Made by a program: the position numbers and the translations under genes
NCBI GenBank assembly: GCA_032718475.1
Contig: JAUCBJ010001825.1
Coordinates: 1-64,000 of the forward strand
DNA length: 64,000 nt
From: Nemertoderma westbladi
Taxonomy: Eukaryota > Xenacoelomorpha > Nemertodermatida > Nemertodermatidae
Reading direction: 5' to 3'
Shown here: in pieces, positions 34,936 to 44,505 of the stretch
How positions within the stretch are numbered: the first letter of the stretch is position 1
Layout: each line of letters starts with the position of its first letter
The notes under the pieces: generated by a model
What the model saw: only the letters and a program-made list of their open reading frames with translations
Database searches by the model: none
What the model was told of the DNA's origin: nothing

Positions 34936-36124
34936 CGTGCGGTGCAGTTAACCAGTTAACCGTGCGGTGCAGTTAACCAGTTAACCGTGCGGTGCAGTTA
35001 ACCAGTTAACCGTGCGGTGCAGTTAACCAGTTAACCGTGCGGTGCAGTTAACCAGTTAACCGTGCGGTGCAGTTAACCAGTTAACCGTGCGGTGCAGTTA
35101 ACCAGCTAACCGTGCGGTGCAGTTAACCAGCTAACCGTGCGGTGCAGTTAACCAGTTAACCGTGCGGTGCAGTTAACCAGTTAACCGAGCGGTGCAGTTA
35201 ACCAGTTAACCGTGCGGTGCAGTTAACCAGTTAACCGTGCGGTGCAGTTAACCAGTTAACCGTGCGGTGCAGTTAACCAGCTAACCGTGCGGTGCAGTTA
35301 ACCAGCTAACCGTGCGGTGCAGTTAACCAGTTAACCGTGCGGTGCAGTTAACGCGGTGCAGTTAACCAGTTAACCGTGCGGTGCAGTTAACCAGCTAACC
35401 GTGCGGTGCAGTTAACCAGCTAACCGTGCGGTGCAGTTAACCAGTTAACCGTGCGGTGCAGTTAACCAGTTAACCGTACGGTGCAGTTAACCAGTTAACC
35501 GTGCGGTGCAGTTAACCAGTTAACCGTGCGGTACAGTTAACCAGTTAACCGTGAGGTGCAGTTAACCAGTTAACCGAGCGGTGCAGTTAACCAGTTAACG
35601 GTGCGCTGCACTTAACCCTTTAACCGAGCGGTGCAGTTAACCAGTTAACCGTACGGTGCAGTTAACCAGTTAACCGTGCGGTGCAGTTAACCAGTTAACC
35701 GTGCGGTGCAGTTAACCAGTTAACCGTGCGGTGCAGTTAACCAGTTAACCGAGCGGTGCAGTTAACCAGTTAACGGTGCGCTGCAGTTAACCAGTTAACC
35801 ATGCGGTGCATTTAACCAGTTAGCCATGCGGTGCAGTTAACCAGTCAACCGTGCGGTGCAGTTAACCAGTTAACCATGCGGTGCAGTTAACCAGTTAGCC
35901 GTGCGGTGCAGTTAACCAGTTAACCGAGCGGTGCAGTTAACCAGTTAACCGTGCGGTGCATTTAACCAGTTAGCCGTGCGGTGCAGTTAACCAGTTAACC
36001 GTGCGGTGCATTTAACCAGTTAGCCGTGCGGTGCAGTTAACCAGTTAACCGTGCGGTGCATTTAACCAGTTAGCCGTGCGGTGCAGTTAACCAGTTAACC
36101 GAGCGGTGCAGTTAACAAGTTGCC
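34936..36124. repeat. 25-bp satellite (~47 copies)
   Basis: The unit is cgtgcggtgcagttaaccagttaac. Each unit carries two overlapping-spaced palindromes GTTAAC, one of which is often changed (gctaac, gttagc). Length variants occur at about 35350. Divergence between units rises toward the right end, where tttaacc and gagcgg variants appear, as expected for the older edge of an array. Confidence 0.97.
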
Positions 36125-36178
36125 GTGATATTTTACGTCCAATTTCTCTGAGGTCGACGCAGTAATGAAATGAACGTG

Positions 36179-36759
36179 CTTCCTGGAAAACACGTAACAG
36201 CGCAACGGCGAATCAGCGCAACAGCCCTATAACCAATGAACCATTTTTGCGCAATAGCGCAACAACCTAAGATTGGTTTATACATTCCACTCTATTTCCA
36301 TTGGCTTGTATATTCTGTTGCGTTCTATGACATTCCATTTCTGTAGCGCCGATGGCGCAACAAGCAGACAACAGGATAAGTTAGGCCTAAAAATACATGA
36401 AAATACTGGTTATTGATCAGCTGACAGCCAGTAGTCAGGCTGTCAGGTGGTGCTGTAGTGTTGCCAACTGTAGTGTGGTGTAGTGTTGGTGATTCGTGTA
36501 TCTACTAAGGACACTCGGCAGTGTTGCTAGTGCGATAAACGAAAGTCAATAAATCAGGTTACACTGATATTTTTGGGAGTAATCAGCCAGTCAGGCGTTA
36601 TTTGCGTCGACTTTTGATTGCGTCGAAAGCCCCCCCCCCCCCCCCCCCCCCATCGAATTAGTGTGGAATGAATAAACCAATCCTGGGTTGTTGCGCTGTT
36701 GCGCCAATGCTGCCCATTGGTTATAGAGTTGTTCCGCCATTGCGTGTTTTCCAGGAAGC
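36179..36759. mobile_element. MITE-like element with ~125-bp inverted ends
   Basis: The left end is gcttcctggaaaacacg and the right end is its inverted copy, cgtgttttccaggaagc. Further paired blocks include the ctataaccaatg region and the gcgcaacaac/gattggttta region. The flanks share CGT on both sides, a possible short target duplication. Poly-C of 22 bases sits at 36630-36651 inside. No open frame of significance is present. Confidence 0.75.
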
Positions 36760-36819
36760 CGTAAGAATTACCTGTTTCTATTATTCTAATAAATTTGAAT
36801 TATGTATTTTCCCAGTCGC

Positions 36820-38057
36820 CTATAGACGAGGTGTGGTGAGTCTACAACATCGAATAGCACTCCACTTGGCGGGATTACAACGCCACGTTGTACAGTCGTT
36901 TGATGCCCCATAACTGGTACACATACCGGTAGTGATGTAGCTTCCGCTGCAGGAACGATAGATCCCGTTATTAAAACACTTCCATACGCAATCAGACTGC
37001 TGGATGGGCAGAGTCCGTAACGCTTTGTTCAGATATCCAGTAAGTTTGCTGAAAATCTCGCTGTTTTTTCTGAGATTTAGCGCGATTTCTGCCACAAGTT
37101 GACCATGGAGTTCGAGCGATTCGAGAAAGTTTGTATCGTTGGCCGAAAGATCCACAATCTCATTCATTAGAGTGTCGATAAGTCCGTTAACTTCATCGAC
37201 TTTATTTTGTAGGTCGTTACGAACGTCATCCAAATCTTCATCCTTCACTAGTTTCTCAGAATGAACAACGAATTCCTCATTCAATGACGTGATCATGTGA
37301 TCAACCTCATCGAGTTTCATTCTCTCTAAATCGAGTTGGAACTTTAGATCGGATATGGTTGTTGAGTTCATGTCGTCGATGACCTTGGCGTTCCAGGCGA
37401 ATCCATGGAATACGTAGGCCATACAGCAGGCCATAACGAGTACCAGACACCCAACCAATGCTAGGAAGACTCGGAATCTCATGAAATGACATTCAAACCC
37501 ATTGCGACCCCCTGTGTCGTAATCACCATAATCACTAAAATAATTAAATATTTTATAAAAATGTAATTGTTGTTAGTTTGGCTCGTACCAGTAGAGAACA
37601 GACTAAACTCAACCAATTTAAATTAACTTTACCTTCTTAATTAAGGGGGGAACTTAAAAAATCAGACAAGCCCTTACGTTTTACGCAATAACTCGAGTTT
37701 GAGAAAAGATGTGTAAAAAACTGCTTGCAGATATTTATTCCACAGTATTACTGTACAAGAAACTAAGAATTAATCACCAAATTTTGGTTAGTTTAGATTT
37801 CATTTTAGGTACATTTGTAGTGTTACGCCATTTGATAATGTTACCCCAGTGCTGGCCTACCTTTCGCCGCTCTCAGATGACACAATGGTTCTAGGCTGGT
37901 TGTTCGGCTGATATTCCGGTGGTGGCGGTTGGTATGGTGGAGGGGGGTCGAATGGTTCCACTATGATCAAGGAGTCCACAGGAATTGGGGAGGGTTTAGA
38001 GTGCCTGAGTGGTATGTCAATAGGTCCAACCTTCCTTTTTATATTCAAAGCATTCAT
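36820..38057 (-). CDS. type II membrane protein with PPxY motifs and a cysteine-rich ectodomain, two exons
   Basis: Exon 1 runs from the ATG at 38057 down to 37861 (donor gaaag|gtaggc). Exon 2 runs from 37534 (after aattattttag) down to the stop at 36820. Phase 2 joins cleanly, giving 303 residues. The N-terminal ~85 residues are cytosolic-looking and proline-rich, with PPPPY (38-42) and PPPPEY (44-49), the first a canonical WW-domain ligand. Residues ~88-108 form one membrane helix preceded by basic residues (MRFR). The remainder has heptad-like coiled-coil character (about 115-230) with N-x-S/T sites (NST, NDT) and a C-terminal domain with about nine cysteines (CVWKC ... CNP ... CC). This fits a trimerising or dimerising surface protein anchored as type II. 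I do not recognise the family. An upstream exon cannot be excluded, because the frame stays open above the ATG. It converges with the acyltransferase gene. Confidence 0.65.
37535..37860 (-). other. intron of the type II membrane protein gene
   Basis: The 326-base intron has donor GTAGGC and acceptor attattttAG. It is A/T-rich and contains no recognised element. The splice is inferred because it extends both open frames into one protein whose parts make topological sense. Confidence 0.6.
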
Positions 38058-39044
38058 CTCCAAAGTTATAAGAAGAGCGGATATTTGCTTTAATTTGGGG
38101 CTAGGCAATAAATTGTTATAAATTAACGAATTATTAGTATGAAAATAAGTTATTTATCATTTCTAAACATCGTTTGAATGATAATCCGTGAACATAGATT
38201 AAGAAACACATTTGGTTTTTATGATGAAATTTTATTTTATTACTTATATTTTATGGTTTTTAGAAACTTTACGATACATAATTAGTAATCGACTGCTAAC
38301 ATTGTAAGGTTCTCTGCGACCAGATATAATTTATCCTTCCACTACGAATAACATAAATAATAGAACAAAATTAAAAATATTAAATATAATGTTATTACAT
38401 ATATTGGTGTCAAAAGAAAAGAGGGATTACATATTTTCTACAACACAAGTTTTACTGCGTTAGTTAGACCAAAAGAGTCGCACTTAACTTATATTGTATA
38501 ATCATTGTTTATTCAAATGGAATCCTAGCGAGTGATTTAACAGGTACAAAATGCATTAAATGTAAGTGGAATTTACCCACCTTGCCAACACTGCAGGCGG
38601 TATCATACATTTAATTACATACCCGTACTGTAAACACAGGTCACCACGGCGAGGGGTATAATCACATGTTGAATATATATTAATCCTTAATGTGTTGGCC
38701 TCTATCTCAATAGTATAAATAATAGAAGACAAAATGTGGGGCGAGCCACGAAAGTAAGCGAGCTTAGCATACGGGTACCACTAACTCAATAGATGTGTCT
38801 GTCGTTCTGTCGTGTTCAATTTTAAACGGTAATAACTCAGCCAAATGTTAATTAAATTTATCCAAACTTGGTACACATGTAGTCTGTCAAAAGTTTAGAA
38901 ATTTTCCAAGTTGAATTTCCGTGTGGCCTTCGGGAAGCTAAGATAATAGCAGTTAATTAGTTAATTAAGTTGATTGGGTAAAATCAGCATTTTCAACCCG
39001 CCTCTTAAAGGATATTAATTATTTTCTAGAATAAGATTTAAATA

Positions 39045-39180
39045 ATTATACTTAAAAATTATACAACTGTATTCCCCATACCCCATTCCATTATAGTTTT
39101 TAATTATAAATAGTTATACTTAAAAATTATACAACTGTATTCCCCATACCCCATTCCATTATAGTTTTTAATTAGTTCAA
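39045..39180. repeat. 68-bp direct duplication
   Basis: Two adjacent, nearly identical 68-bp copies start at ttatacttaaaaattat and contain ccccataccccattcc. The offset is exactly 68 bases. Confidence 0.93.
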
Positions 39181-39270
39181 GAGATTTGCTTTAAGAAATG
39201 TGTTTTTAATTGATCTAAACGTAATTAACTTATTAAAATGCCCCATCTCCAGCTAGCTCCCTCCTTCGTT

Positions 39271-39296
39271 GGCATGCTTGCCATAGCAAGCATGCC
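39271..39296. repeat. perfect 11-bp hairpin
   Basis: GGCATGCTTGC, loop CATA, GCAAGCATGCC. The inverted repeat is perfect. I see no adjacent coding region that would explain it. Confidence 0.9.
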
Positions 39297-39557
39297 TAGC
39301 CTACCTTGGAAGGGGAACCAGTCCAACCACACCTCACCTTTACTCAAAGGCAGCATTGTAATGAGCCAGACTAATAAGAAGCTCGGTTATTGTGTTTAGC
39401 TTACAAAATGATTGCCCGAGTACTTAATCATGATTCCATAGAATAATTAGCTAAATAATTTCTTTGAGGCATTGACATGATAAATTAATATTTCAGTATC
39501 AATACTATCAGCATAAGTAAGGTAAATTTTAATATTTCTTACAAAATGAGTGGCCCC

Positions 39558-40124
39558 TGTGACGGGATCCACGGAGGATCCCGGTTTATCCGGTTTTCAA
39601 TCTACGCGTCCCCGCCGTGTGTGAAAGGTAAAAGAGTTTATTGATCGTCGTATATAGTTCTCCGGGTATAATAGTATAAGATGAAATATAAATGACACAG
39701 AATATAGGATATAATGTTGATAGTAAACGGAAGACGGGTGACGGTAATTAAAGTCCCGGTACTTCCCTAGCTAAACTAACCTAACTATGCACTGACTAAA
39801 TGACACACTGACTAGATGATTTGCTGTACTGATAATATATATTGCACGGTTGGCCGTTGTTACATTACTCAGCCGGTGCCTTCCCCCCATTGGCTAATAA
39901 CCCTGTTGTCGCCCTTTGCCTCCCTTGGAGTGTTTCCCCTCACTCCTGTTACTCTCTCTCTCTCTCAGGGGTGTAACCCCTGACCCCTATTGTGTGTGTG
40001 TGTGTGTGCTTTCTCCTTCCCACTTTGTTGGGGTGACACGAGGTTGATTGCTCACCCTCGTGTTCCCCAATATTGCTTAACGGCTCACTTTATGGGGTGG
40101 TTAGCGGAATTGAATACGCTAACA
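39558..40124 (-). repeat. 3' LTR
   Basis: The sequence starts TGTGACGGG and ends GCTAACA on the plus strand, and is collinear with 53014-53580. The three differences from the other LTR are ttgctg/tcgctg (~39841), ttcccc/tccccc (~40067) and tacgct/taagct (~40117). On the coding strand AATAAA lies at 39642-39637 and a TATA-like aatatatatta at about 39842-39833. Short (TG)9 and (TC)n runs lie between. Confidence 0.97.
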
Positions 40125-40133
40125 CTCCCCCCC
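40125..40133 (-). promoter_or_regulatory. polypurine tract
   Basis: On the coding strand GGGGGGGAG lies immediately against the 3' LTR, the position and composition of the plus-strand DNA primer of LTR retrotransposons. Confidence 0.75.
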
Positions 40134-40162
40134 ATGCTATCTTCCCGGTGAGAAGATAGCAT
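40134..40162. repeat. perfect 11-bp hairpin beside the polypurine tract
   Basis: ATGCTATCTTC, seven-base loop, GAAGATAGCAT. It lies next to the polypurine tract in the 3' untranslated part of the element and could mark or protect the primer region, though this is inference. Confidence 0.85.
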
Positions 40163-40847
40163 CCACCTCTAGTGGGCTACAATTCCGCTGGATCCCGATC
40201 TAGTATCGGGTGTGGGGTGGAACTATTTTCTTTTGGAGCCGGCTTTCCAGGCCGCTCCCTATGGGTATGATAATGCTACCCCGTTTGCCTGGTGTCCCGT
40301 GTCGGGCCGATCGTGCGCTCCTCCCACACGACTTTTGTTTCCCCAACAATTTCGCCACTCCAACTCTACTCTGTTTTCACCCTGACCCTCCTCTACTTTT
40401 CCTCACTTCGGCTCTAACTCTCGGGCTTCCCTGCCCCTCACTCAGCCTCTTATTCCTCCCCCCCCCCACACTTGAATTGCGCTCGCACTCTCTCTATACT
40501 CCGCACTCTCTCCGCACTACAACTCAACCTCTTTCCTGACCACTCACTCCCGACGAGTTTCACCCCCCCCCCCCCTTTTGTGCCGTCGCACTCAAGAAGC
40601 GTGATGTCGTCCAATGTCTCGTCCGTGGTAGTATTATAGTCCATTGGTCCCCAGTCCCAGCAGCTAATTGAGAAAGGTTATATGACTATAGTACTTACTT
40701 CGAATATATATATTTCGTTACTAGATTACTGATTGCTACGTACGTACATACAAATTGCACTTATTCGATTATTTTAGATTACTTGAATTTGTACTTAAGA
40801 GTTAGCACGTCTCACGTGGTGCCTTCCAGGCATGTTACACCGAAGTC
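40163..40847 (-). other. 3' untranslated part of the retrotransposon
   Basis: I find no coding region here. A poly-C run of 13 lies at 40563-40575. Plus-strand open frames here and across the element are antisense shadows. Confidence 0.6.
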
Positions 40848-41702
40848 TTAGTTCGTTACACCAGCCTTTGGGAACCACCTCAAGTCTTTCCCTTTGTCGT
40901 CCTCCTCCCTGGGTCGTTTCCTGGTCACCGCCGCTCCTCTGGTCTTGTCTGCTTTCTGGCTTCGGACTCTCGCCGTCACCTCCTTACTGATCCCGGTCGT
41001 CGACTCCTTGGGTGCCGGTGTTATTAGCTCCCGGTATCGCTTCGCGGGTGGCCCCTCCGAGTGGCCCTGTTGTCTCCCCCTGGTGACGTCCCATAGGATC
41101 ATCTTCATTGCCCGCGGCACATGCTCCGCCAAGAAATCCCTAAACTCTCCTCTACTCCGTGGCGTCCACCTATCCAAATACCTCTGCGTATTTATCACTC
41201 CGGCATATGATGCCGCCGTCGCCACTTCCTGGTAGGTAAACGGAAGCCTCCGTTTGATAATCTCCATGTGAGCTTCCTGATTGATGTTAAAGAAGCCCCA
41301 CCGGAACTCCTGGGCCTTCATGCGTTGCCGAGTCATCGCCCCAACGTTGGCCCACTCCTCGAAGATCCTAAACTTCTCTTCGTCGTCCATCCAGTCGCAC
41401 TGGCGTCCGTAATGTCCCCGAAAGTTACATTTCGAACATCGGTTATGCAACCGTGGACATGCCCCCATCCTGTGGCTCGACTCGCGGCAATAGAGACAAC
41501 TAGTCCCTTTCTGGAACCGGTACAAACAGCTCCTTTCCTGGTGGGTCTGTCTCCCACAGTAGTCGCAGCCGAGTACCAATGTCTCCCACCCCACGTCGTC
41601 TTTCATCCCAAGCGATCTCTGCGGTCTGTGGAGTCGCTGGTAAGCGAACTTCCGGACGTTAGTGTCCCTATCTACGTCGATCTCCTCGCCCCTCTCGGGC
41701 AT
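40848..41702 (-). CDS. retrotransposon 3' cargo, part 2: triple CCHC zinc-knuckle protein
   Basis: The frame has 284 codons. Three zinc knuckles with exact C-x2-C-x4-H-x4-C spacing lie at residues 46-59, 69-82 and 89-102, separated by short linkers. This architecture binds single-stranded RNA or DNA in other proteins. Then come a ~130-residue helical stretch and a basic Lys/Arg-rich tail (~220-275). The frame is the same as that of the preceding 352-codon segment, separated by one TAA (41741-41739) and 12 sense codons, so the two may be one protein broken by a nonsense change or linked by readthrough. This is distinct from the single knuckle in the element's Gag. Its likely partner is the exonuclease domain upstream. 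Confidence 0.8.
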   Translation of the reverse strand: MPERGEEIDVDRDTNVRKFAYQRLHRPQRSLGMKDDVGWETLVLGCDYCGRQTHQERSCLYRFQKGTSCLYCRESSHRMGACPRLHNRCSKCNFRGHYGRQCDWMDDEEKFRIFEEWANVGAMTRQRMKAQEFRWGFFNINQEAHMEIIKRRLPFTYQEVATAASYAGVINTQRYLDRWTPRSRGEFRDFLAEHVPRAMKMILWDVTRGRQQGHSEGPPAKRYRELITPAPKESTTGISKEVTARVRSQKADKTRGAAVTRKRPREEDDKGKDLRWFPKAGVTN

Positions 41703-41738
41703 CGTCTCCCCGAATACTACCCGTGGTGCTGTCCCCGG

Positions 41739-42797
41739 TTACTCGCCCAACCTGATAGTGCTCCCCGCGAAATCCATCGCTGGCTCCCCGTGCACCCAGG
41801 CCCGCTTGCCGGGTCTATCCCAGAAGGCCCTCGCCCCACTGGCCGTCACCACCCTCCCGCCAACCCAGTCTGTGTCCGAGTGGCCGATCCTCCCGATGGG
41901 CGGCATCTCTCCGAACTCCTCGTCGTCTTCGTCCTCCTCTGGCAGTGGCTCCAACCCCGGTATCCCGGTGGACCCACTATGTCCCTTCCCGCCTTGGCTC
42001 TCGCCCGTAGCTCTCCATCCCTCTAGCTCCCCTAGCTTCCTTAGCGGCTGGTCGCCCTCGGCGCCAGCTGGTATGGGCGTCGCTTGCAATCCCGACGTCG
42101 ACTGCTTCGGTGATCCCACCGTCCATCCCAGTTCTCGCCCTAGAGATTCCCCCGAACTCCCTGACGAAGTCCAACGAAGTTCGTCTAAGCCCGCCTGTTC
42201 CTCGAAGCCGTAGCTCTGTGCCCTAGCTTCCTCCTCCCTTTCCTCTGCTTCTCTCCTCCCCCGTCTAGCGACTTCTTCCAGTCGCTTCGCCTCTCGTCTA
42301 TCCGTCTCTAGCTGCTCCCATCTCTGATACGGCGTATCTATCTCCCTGTCTACCAGATGTCGGCTGTTGTAGTACACCGACTCGCCCTTCAGCCCTGGGT
42401 GGTCTACCAGACCCACGAAAGCCGTCTTAAAGGCTCTTCTGTAGTATAGGGGTGATCCCGATAATAGGAATGCCGCTGGTTCCCTCTCAATAACCACGGT
42501 CATGAATAGGTTAAGCAAACCTATCATTATCCAGTCCTCCTGCAGGATATATCGCTTCTGATATACCTTTATCGCTCCTCTTCGGAATTGATACACCTCT
42601 TGTTTTCCCGGCCTCGCTCCCCACTTCAGCGAGTTCGCTAATTCTGCTCCGTACTCTTCTCTGAACTTCCCCCAGTCCATTGGTTTGTGACATACGAGCC
42701 CCAATAGCTGGCCCATCGCCACCGCTCCGCAATGGCCTGTGTTCTCGACTAGTCCCAACCCGTCTGGTGCTGTCATAGCCATGAAGACCGTCTGCAT
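41739..42797 (-). CDS. retrotransposon 3' cargo, part 1b: C-terminal half of a DEDD exonuclease-like domain plus charged region
   Basis: The first ~100 residues continue the exonuclease fold begun at 43402-42773: DMQTVFMA...GLGL matches the DLQ...gL-x-x-L segment of RNase D/WRN-type nucleases. YILQEDWIMIGLLNLF (residues 83-98) matches motif III, with Asp88 in the catalytic position and the usual Tyr displaced by one residue. Beyond residue ~150 the protein becomes charged and low-complexity, with a helical REAEEREEE stretch and an acidic EEDEDDEEF run. It joins the preceding frame by a -1 shift in a purine run near 42810, and joins the zinc-knuckle frame across one TAA. Confidence 0.6.
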   Translation of the reverse strand: MQTVFMAMTAPDGLGLVENTGHCGAVAMGQLLGLVCHKPMDWGKFREEYGAELANSLKWGARPGKQEVYQFRRGAIKVYQKRYILQEDWIMIGLLNLFMTVVIEREPAAFLLSGSPLYYRRAFKTAFVGLVDHPGLKGESVYYNSRHLVDREIDTPYQRWEQLETDRREAKRLEEVARRGRREAEEREEEARAQSYGFEEQAGLDELRWTSSGSSGESLGRELGWTVGSPKQSTSGLQATPIPAGAEGDQPLRKLGELEGWRATGESQGGKGHSGSTGIPGLEPLPEEDEDDEEFGEMPPIGRIGHSDTDWVGGRVVTASGARAFWDRPGKRAWVHGEPAMDFAGSTIRLGE

Positions 42798-43402
42798 ATC
42801 CAGATCGGACCGATGATTCTCTCTGCGTCGTCGCGAATCGCCGATCCCACTTTCGTTGTCGACTTCTCTCTCACTAGGACTTGCACCGCCCTCGGCAACC
42901 AGTTTAACTTCGGCCCTTCCTTCTTCCCATACGTTCCCAGGTCAAACAGGAAGATATCCCCATTTGGCGCAGCCAAATGTAGGAGTATGGTTCTGGCCGA
43001 TCCCGCCGATCCTCTCCTTGAACCCTCCTCGTCTTCCACGGTCCCTTCGTCGTCTAGGATCATGTATCCTCCCCTGTTGACGGACTCTATGAACCTCTTC
43101 CAATCTTTCCTCGGTGACTCTCTCGCATACTTCGGAATCCCGAACTTCGCCTCGTCTCCTTTCACCACGTAGTGGAAATGCTCGAAGATCGCGTTGTCCA
43201 GCGACGGCGTACCGTAGGTCCTGACCAGCCGCTGTTCGTGCACCTCCCTGAAGTGGTCCTGTAGCGCTCGTGCTGCGTGACCCTTTTCTAACCACTCGTA
43301 GTATCCCCTCGTCCTCTCTTCCGGATGCCTCTTGGTGAAATCCACCAGTATCTCCTTTCCTCCTAGCTCTGCCTTTCTCTTTCGCACAAGTTTGCTTGCC
43401 AT
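42773..43402 (-). CDS. retrotransposon 3' cargo, part 1a: N-terminal half of a DEDD 3'-5' exonuclease-like domain
   Basis: The start chosen is the ATG at 43402 (MASKLVRKRK). The open frame extends to a GTG at 43426 and may be entered by splicing. After a ~110-residue helical N-terminus, counted from 43426, come motif I with D125-x-E127 (MILDDEG), then TILLHLAAPNGDIFLFDL (the beta-strand pair typical of RNase D/WRN/EXD nucleases) and motif II TKVGSAIRDDAERI, with D200 at the family's K-V-G-x5-D spacing. With Asp88 of the next frame, all four metal-binding acidic residues are present. Such nucleases degrade DNA or RNA from the 3' end with two metal ions. The frame ends by a shift at 42773-42797. 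Captured-host-gene origin is inference. Confidence 0.6.
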   Translation of the reverse strand: MASKLVRKRKAELGGKEILVDFTKRHPEERTRGYYEWLEKGHAARALQDHFREVHEQRLVRTYGTPSLDNAIFEHFHYVVKGDEAKFGIPKYARESPRKDWKRFIESVNRGGYMILDDEGTVEDEEGSRRGSAGSARTILLHLAAPNGDIFLFDLGTYGKKEGPKLNWLPRAVQVLVREKSTTKVGSAIRDDAERIIGPIWICRRSSWL

Positions 43403-43426
43403 CTCGAACTCTGCCCGATCGCTCAC

Positions 43427-44505
43427 CTTTGGGTGGTGTCTTACTAAGGCGCTATCGGATGAGTGATAGGTTTAGATGGTTTATTTCAGTTCGATGGCCT
43501 ATCTCTCTCTGAATTTCTGAGTTATCGCCTATTCTTTGCACTACTTAATTATGAAGCTACTAAATGTACCCTAAATCGCAATTTTGTCCGTTGCTTTAAT
43601 TATATTCCAGAATTTCCTTTTCTACTGTTACCATAATTTGCTAATTTTCAGCCCTATTCTTATTTTATTTTAATTTAATTTTAATTCTACAGTCCTACTA
43701 CTTACTATTGCCTATGGATTATTCTATTTTATAATCCACATTCTGGCCTACTCTGTGGGCTTGTGCAGTACAACAGTATGCGTCGCGTGGCCACACGATT
43801 TATCCAGCTGTACTCACATGCCCCCCTCTCGCTACTCACTACTGACTAATATCTATACTATATATACCCTTCTACCTCTATCTCTTACTAACCGGTACTA
43901 CGTACCCTCTAACTCCACTAACTAACGGTACTACGTACCCTCTTACTACTCTAACTCCACTGACTAACGGTACTACGTACCCTCCAACTCCACTAACTAA
44001 CGGTACTACATACCCTCTTACTACTCTAACTCCACTAACTAACGGTACTATGTACCCTCTTACTACTCTAACTCCACTAACTAACGGTACTACGTACCCT
44101 CTTACTACTCTAACTCCACTAACTAACGGTACTACGTACCCTCTTACTAACCTCTAACTCCACTAACTAACTAACGGTACTACGTACCCTCTTACTAACC
44201 TCTAACTCCACTAACTAGCTAATGGTACTACGTACCCTCTTACTAACTCCTCTAACACTCCTAACTAACTAACGGTACTACGTACCCTCTTACTAACTCC
44301 TCTAACACTCCTAACTAACGGTACTACGTACCCTCTTACTACTCTTACTATCTAACTTCTATCTGCCTACTTACTGCGTACCTAGTTATTATTATAAATA
44401 TATTTTTTTTTTAATTTTTTTTTATATGTGGGAAGGGCGTCTCGCCCTCAATCCCACCCCCCTCAGTCCAAAACTTGGACGACTAAACTCCTCTCTTACT
44501 CTACA
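43427..44505 (-). other. non-coding spacer between integrase and the 3' cargo
   Basis: 1.1 kb without a credible frame, containing the tandem repeat at 43870-44345 and an A/T-rich block. It separates pol from the extra coding region, so the cargo would need a spliced or internally started transcript. A candidate acceptor on the coding strand (gcgccttag) lies near 43446. Confidence 0.6.
43870..44345 (-). repeat. ~40-bp tandem repeat inside the retrotransposon (~11-12 copies)
   Basis: Units contain taactaacggtactacgtaccctc followed by ttactactctaactcc, with length variation of about 28-47 bp. Each carries the inverted repeat GGTAC-TAC-GTACC. Confidence 0.9.

Larger units (their letters stand above)
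38110..39552. other. A/T-rich intergenic region, no gene recognised
   Basis: No coding region is supported. The segment about 38740-39000 has the look of a dispersed repeat, but I cannot name it. Two local structures inside are listed separately: a 68-bp duplication and a perfect hairpin. The sequence at 39480-39550 is related to 53990-54075 on the far side of the retrotransposon, an older direct repeat around the insertion site. Confidence 0.5.

Noticed and set aside
40894-42213. Long plus-strand frames across the retrotransposon cargo and Gag
   Set aside because: They are antisense shadows of G/C-rich minus-strand coding regions that contain recognisable domains.
41739-42797. Cysteine-protease reading of the NTGHCG segment in the cargo
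   Set aside because: The motif resembles a papain-type Cys box by eye, but it falls in the helical stretch between exonuclease motifs II and III, and no matching His/Asn pair is convincing.
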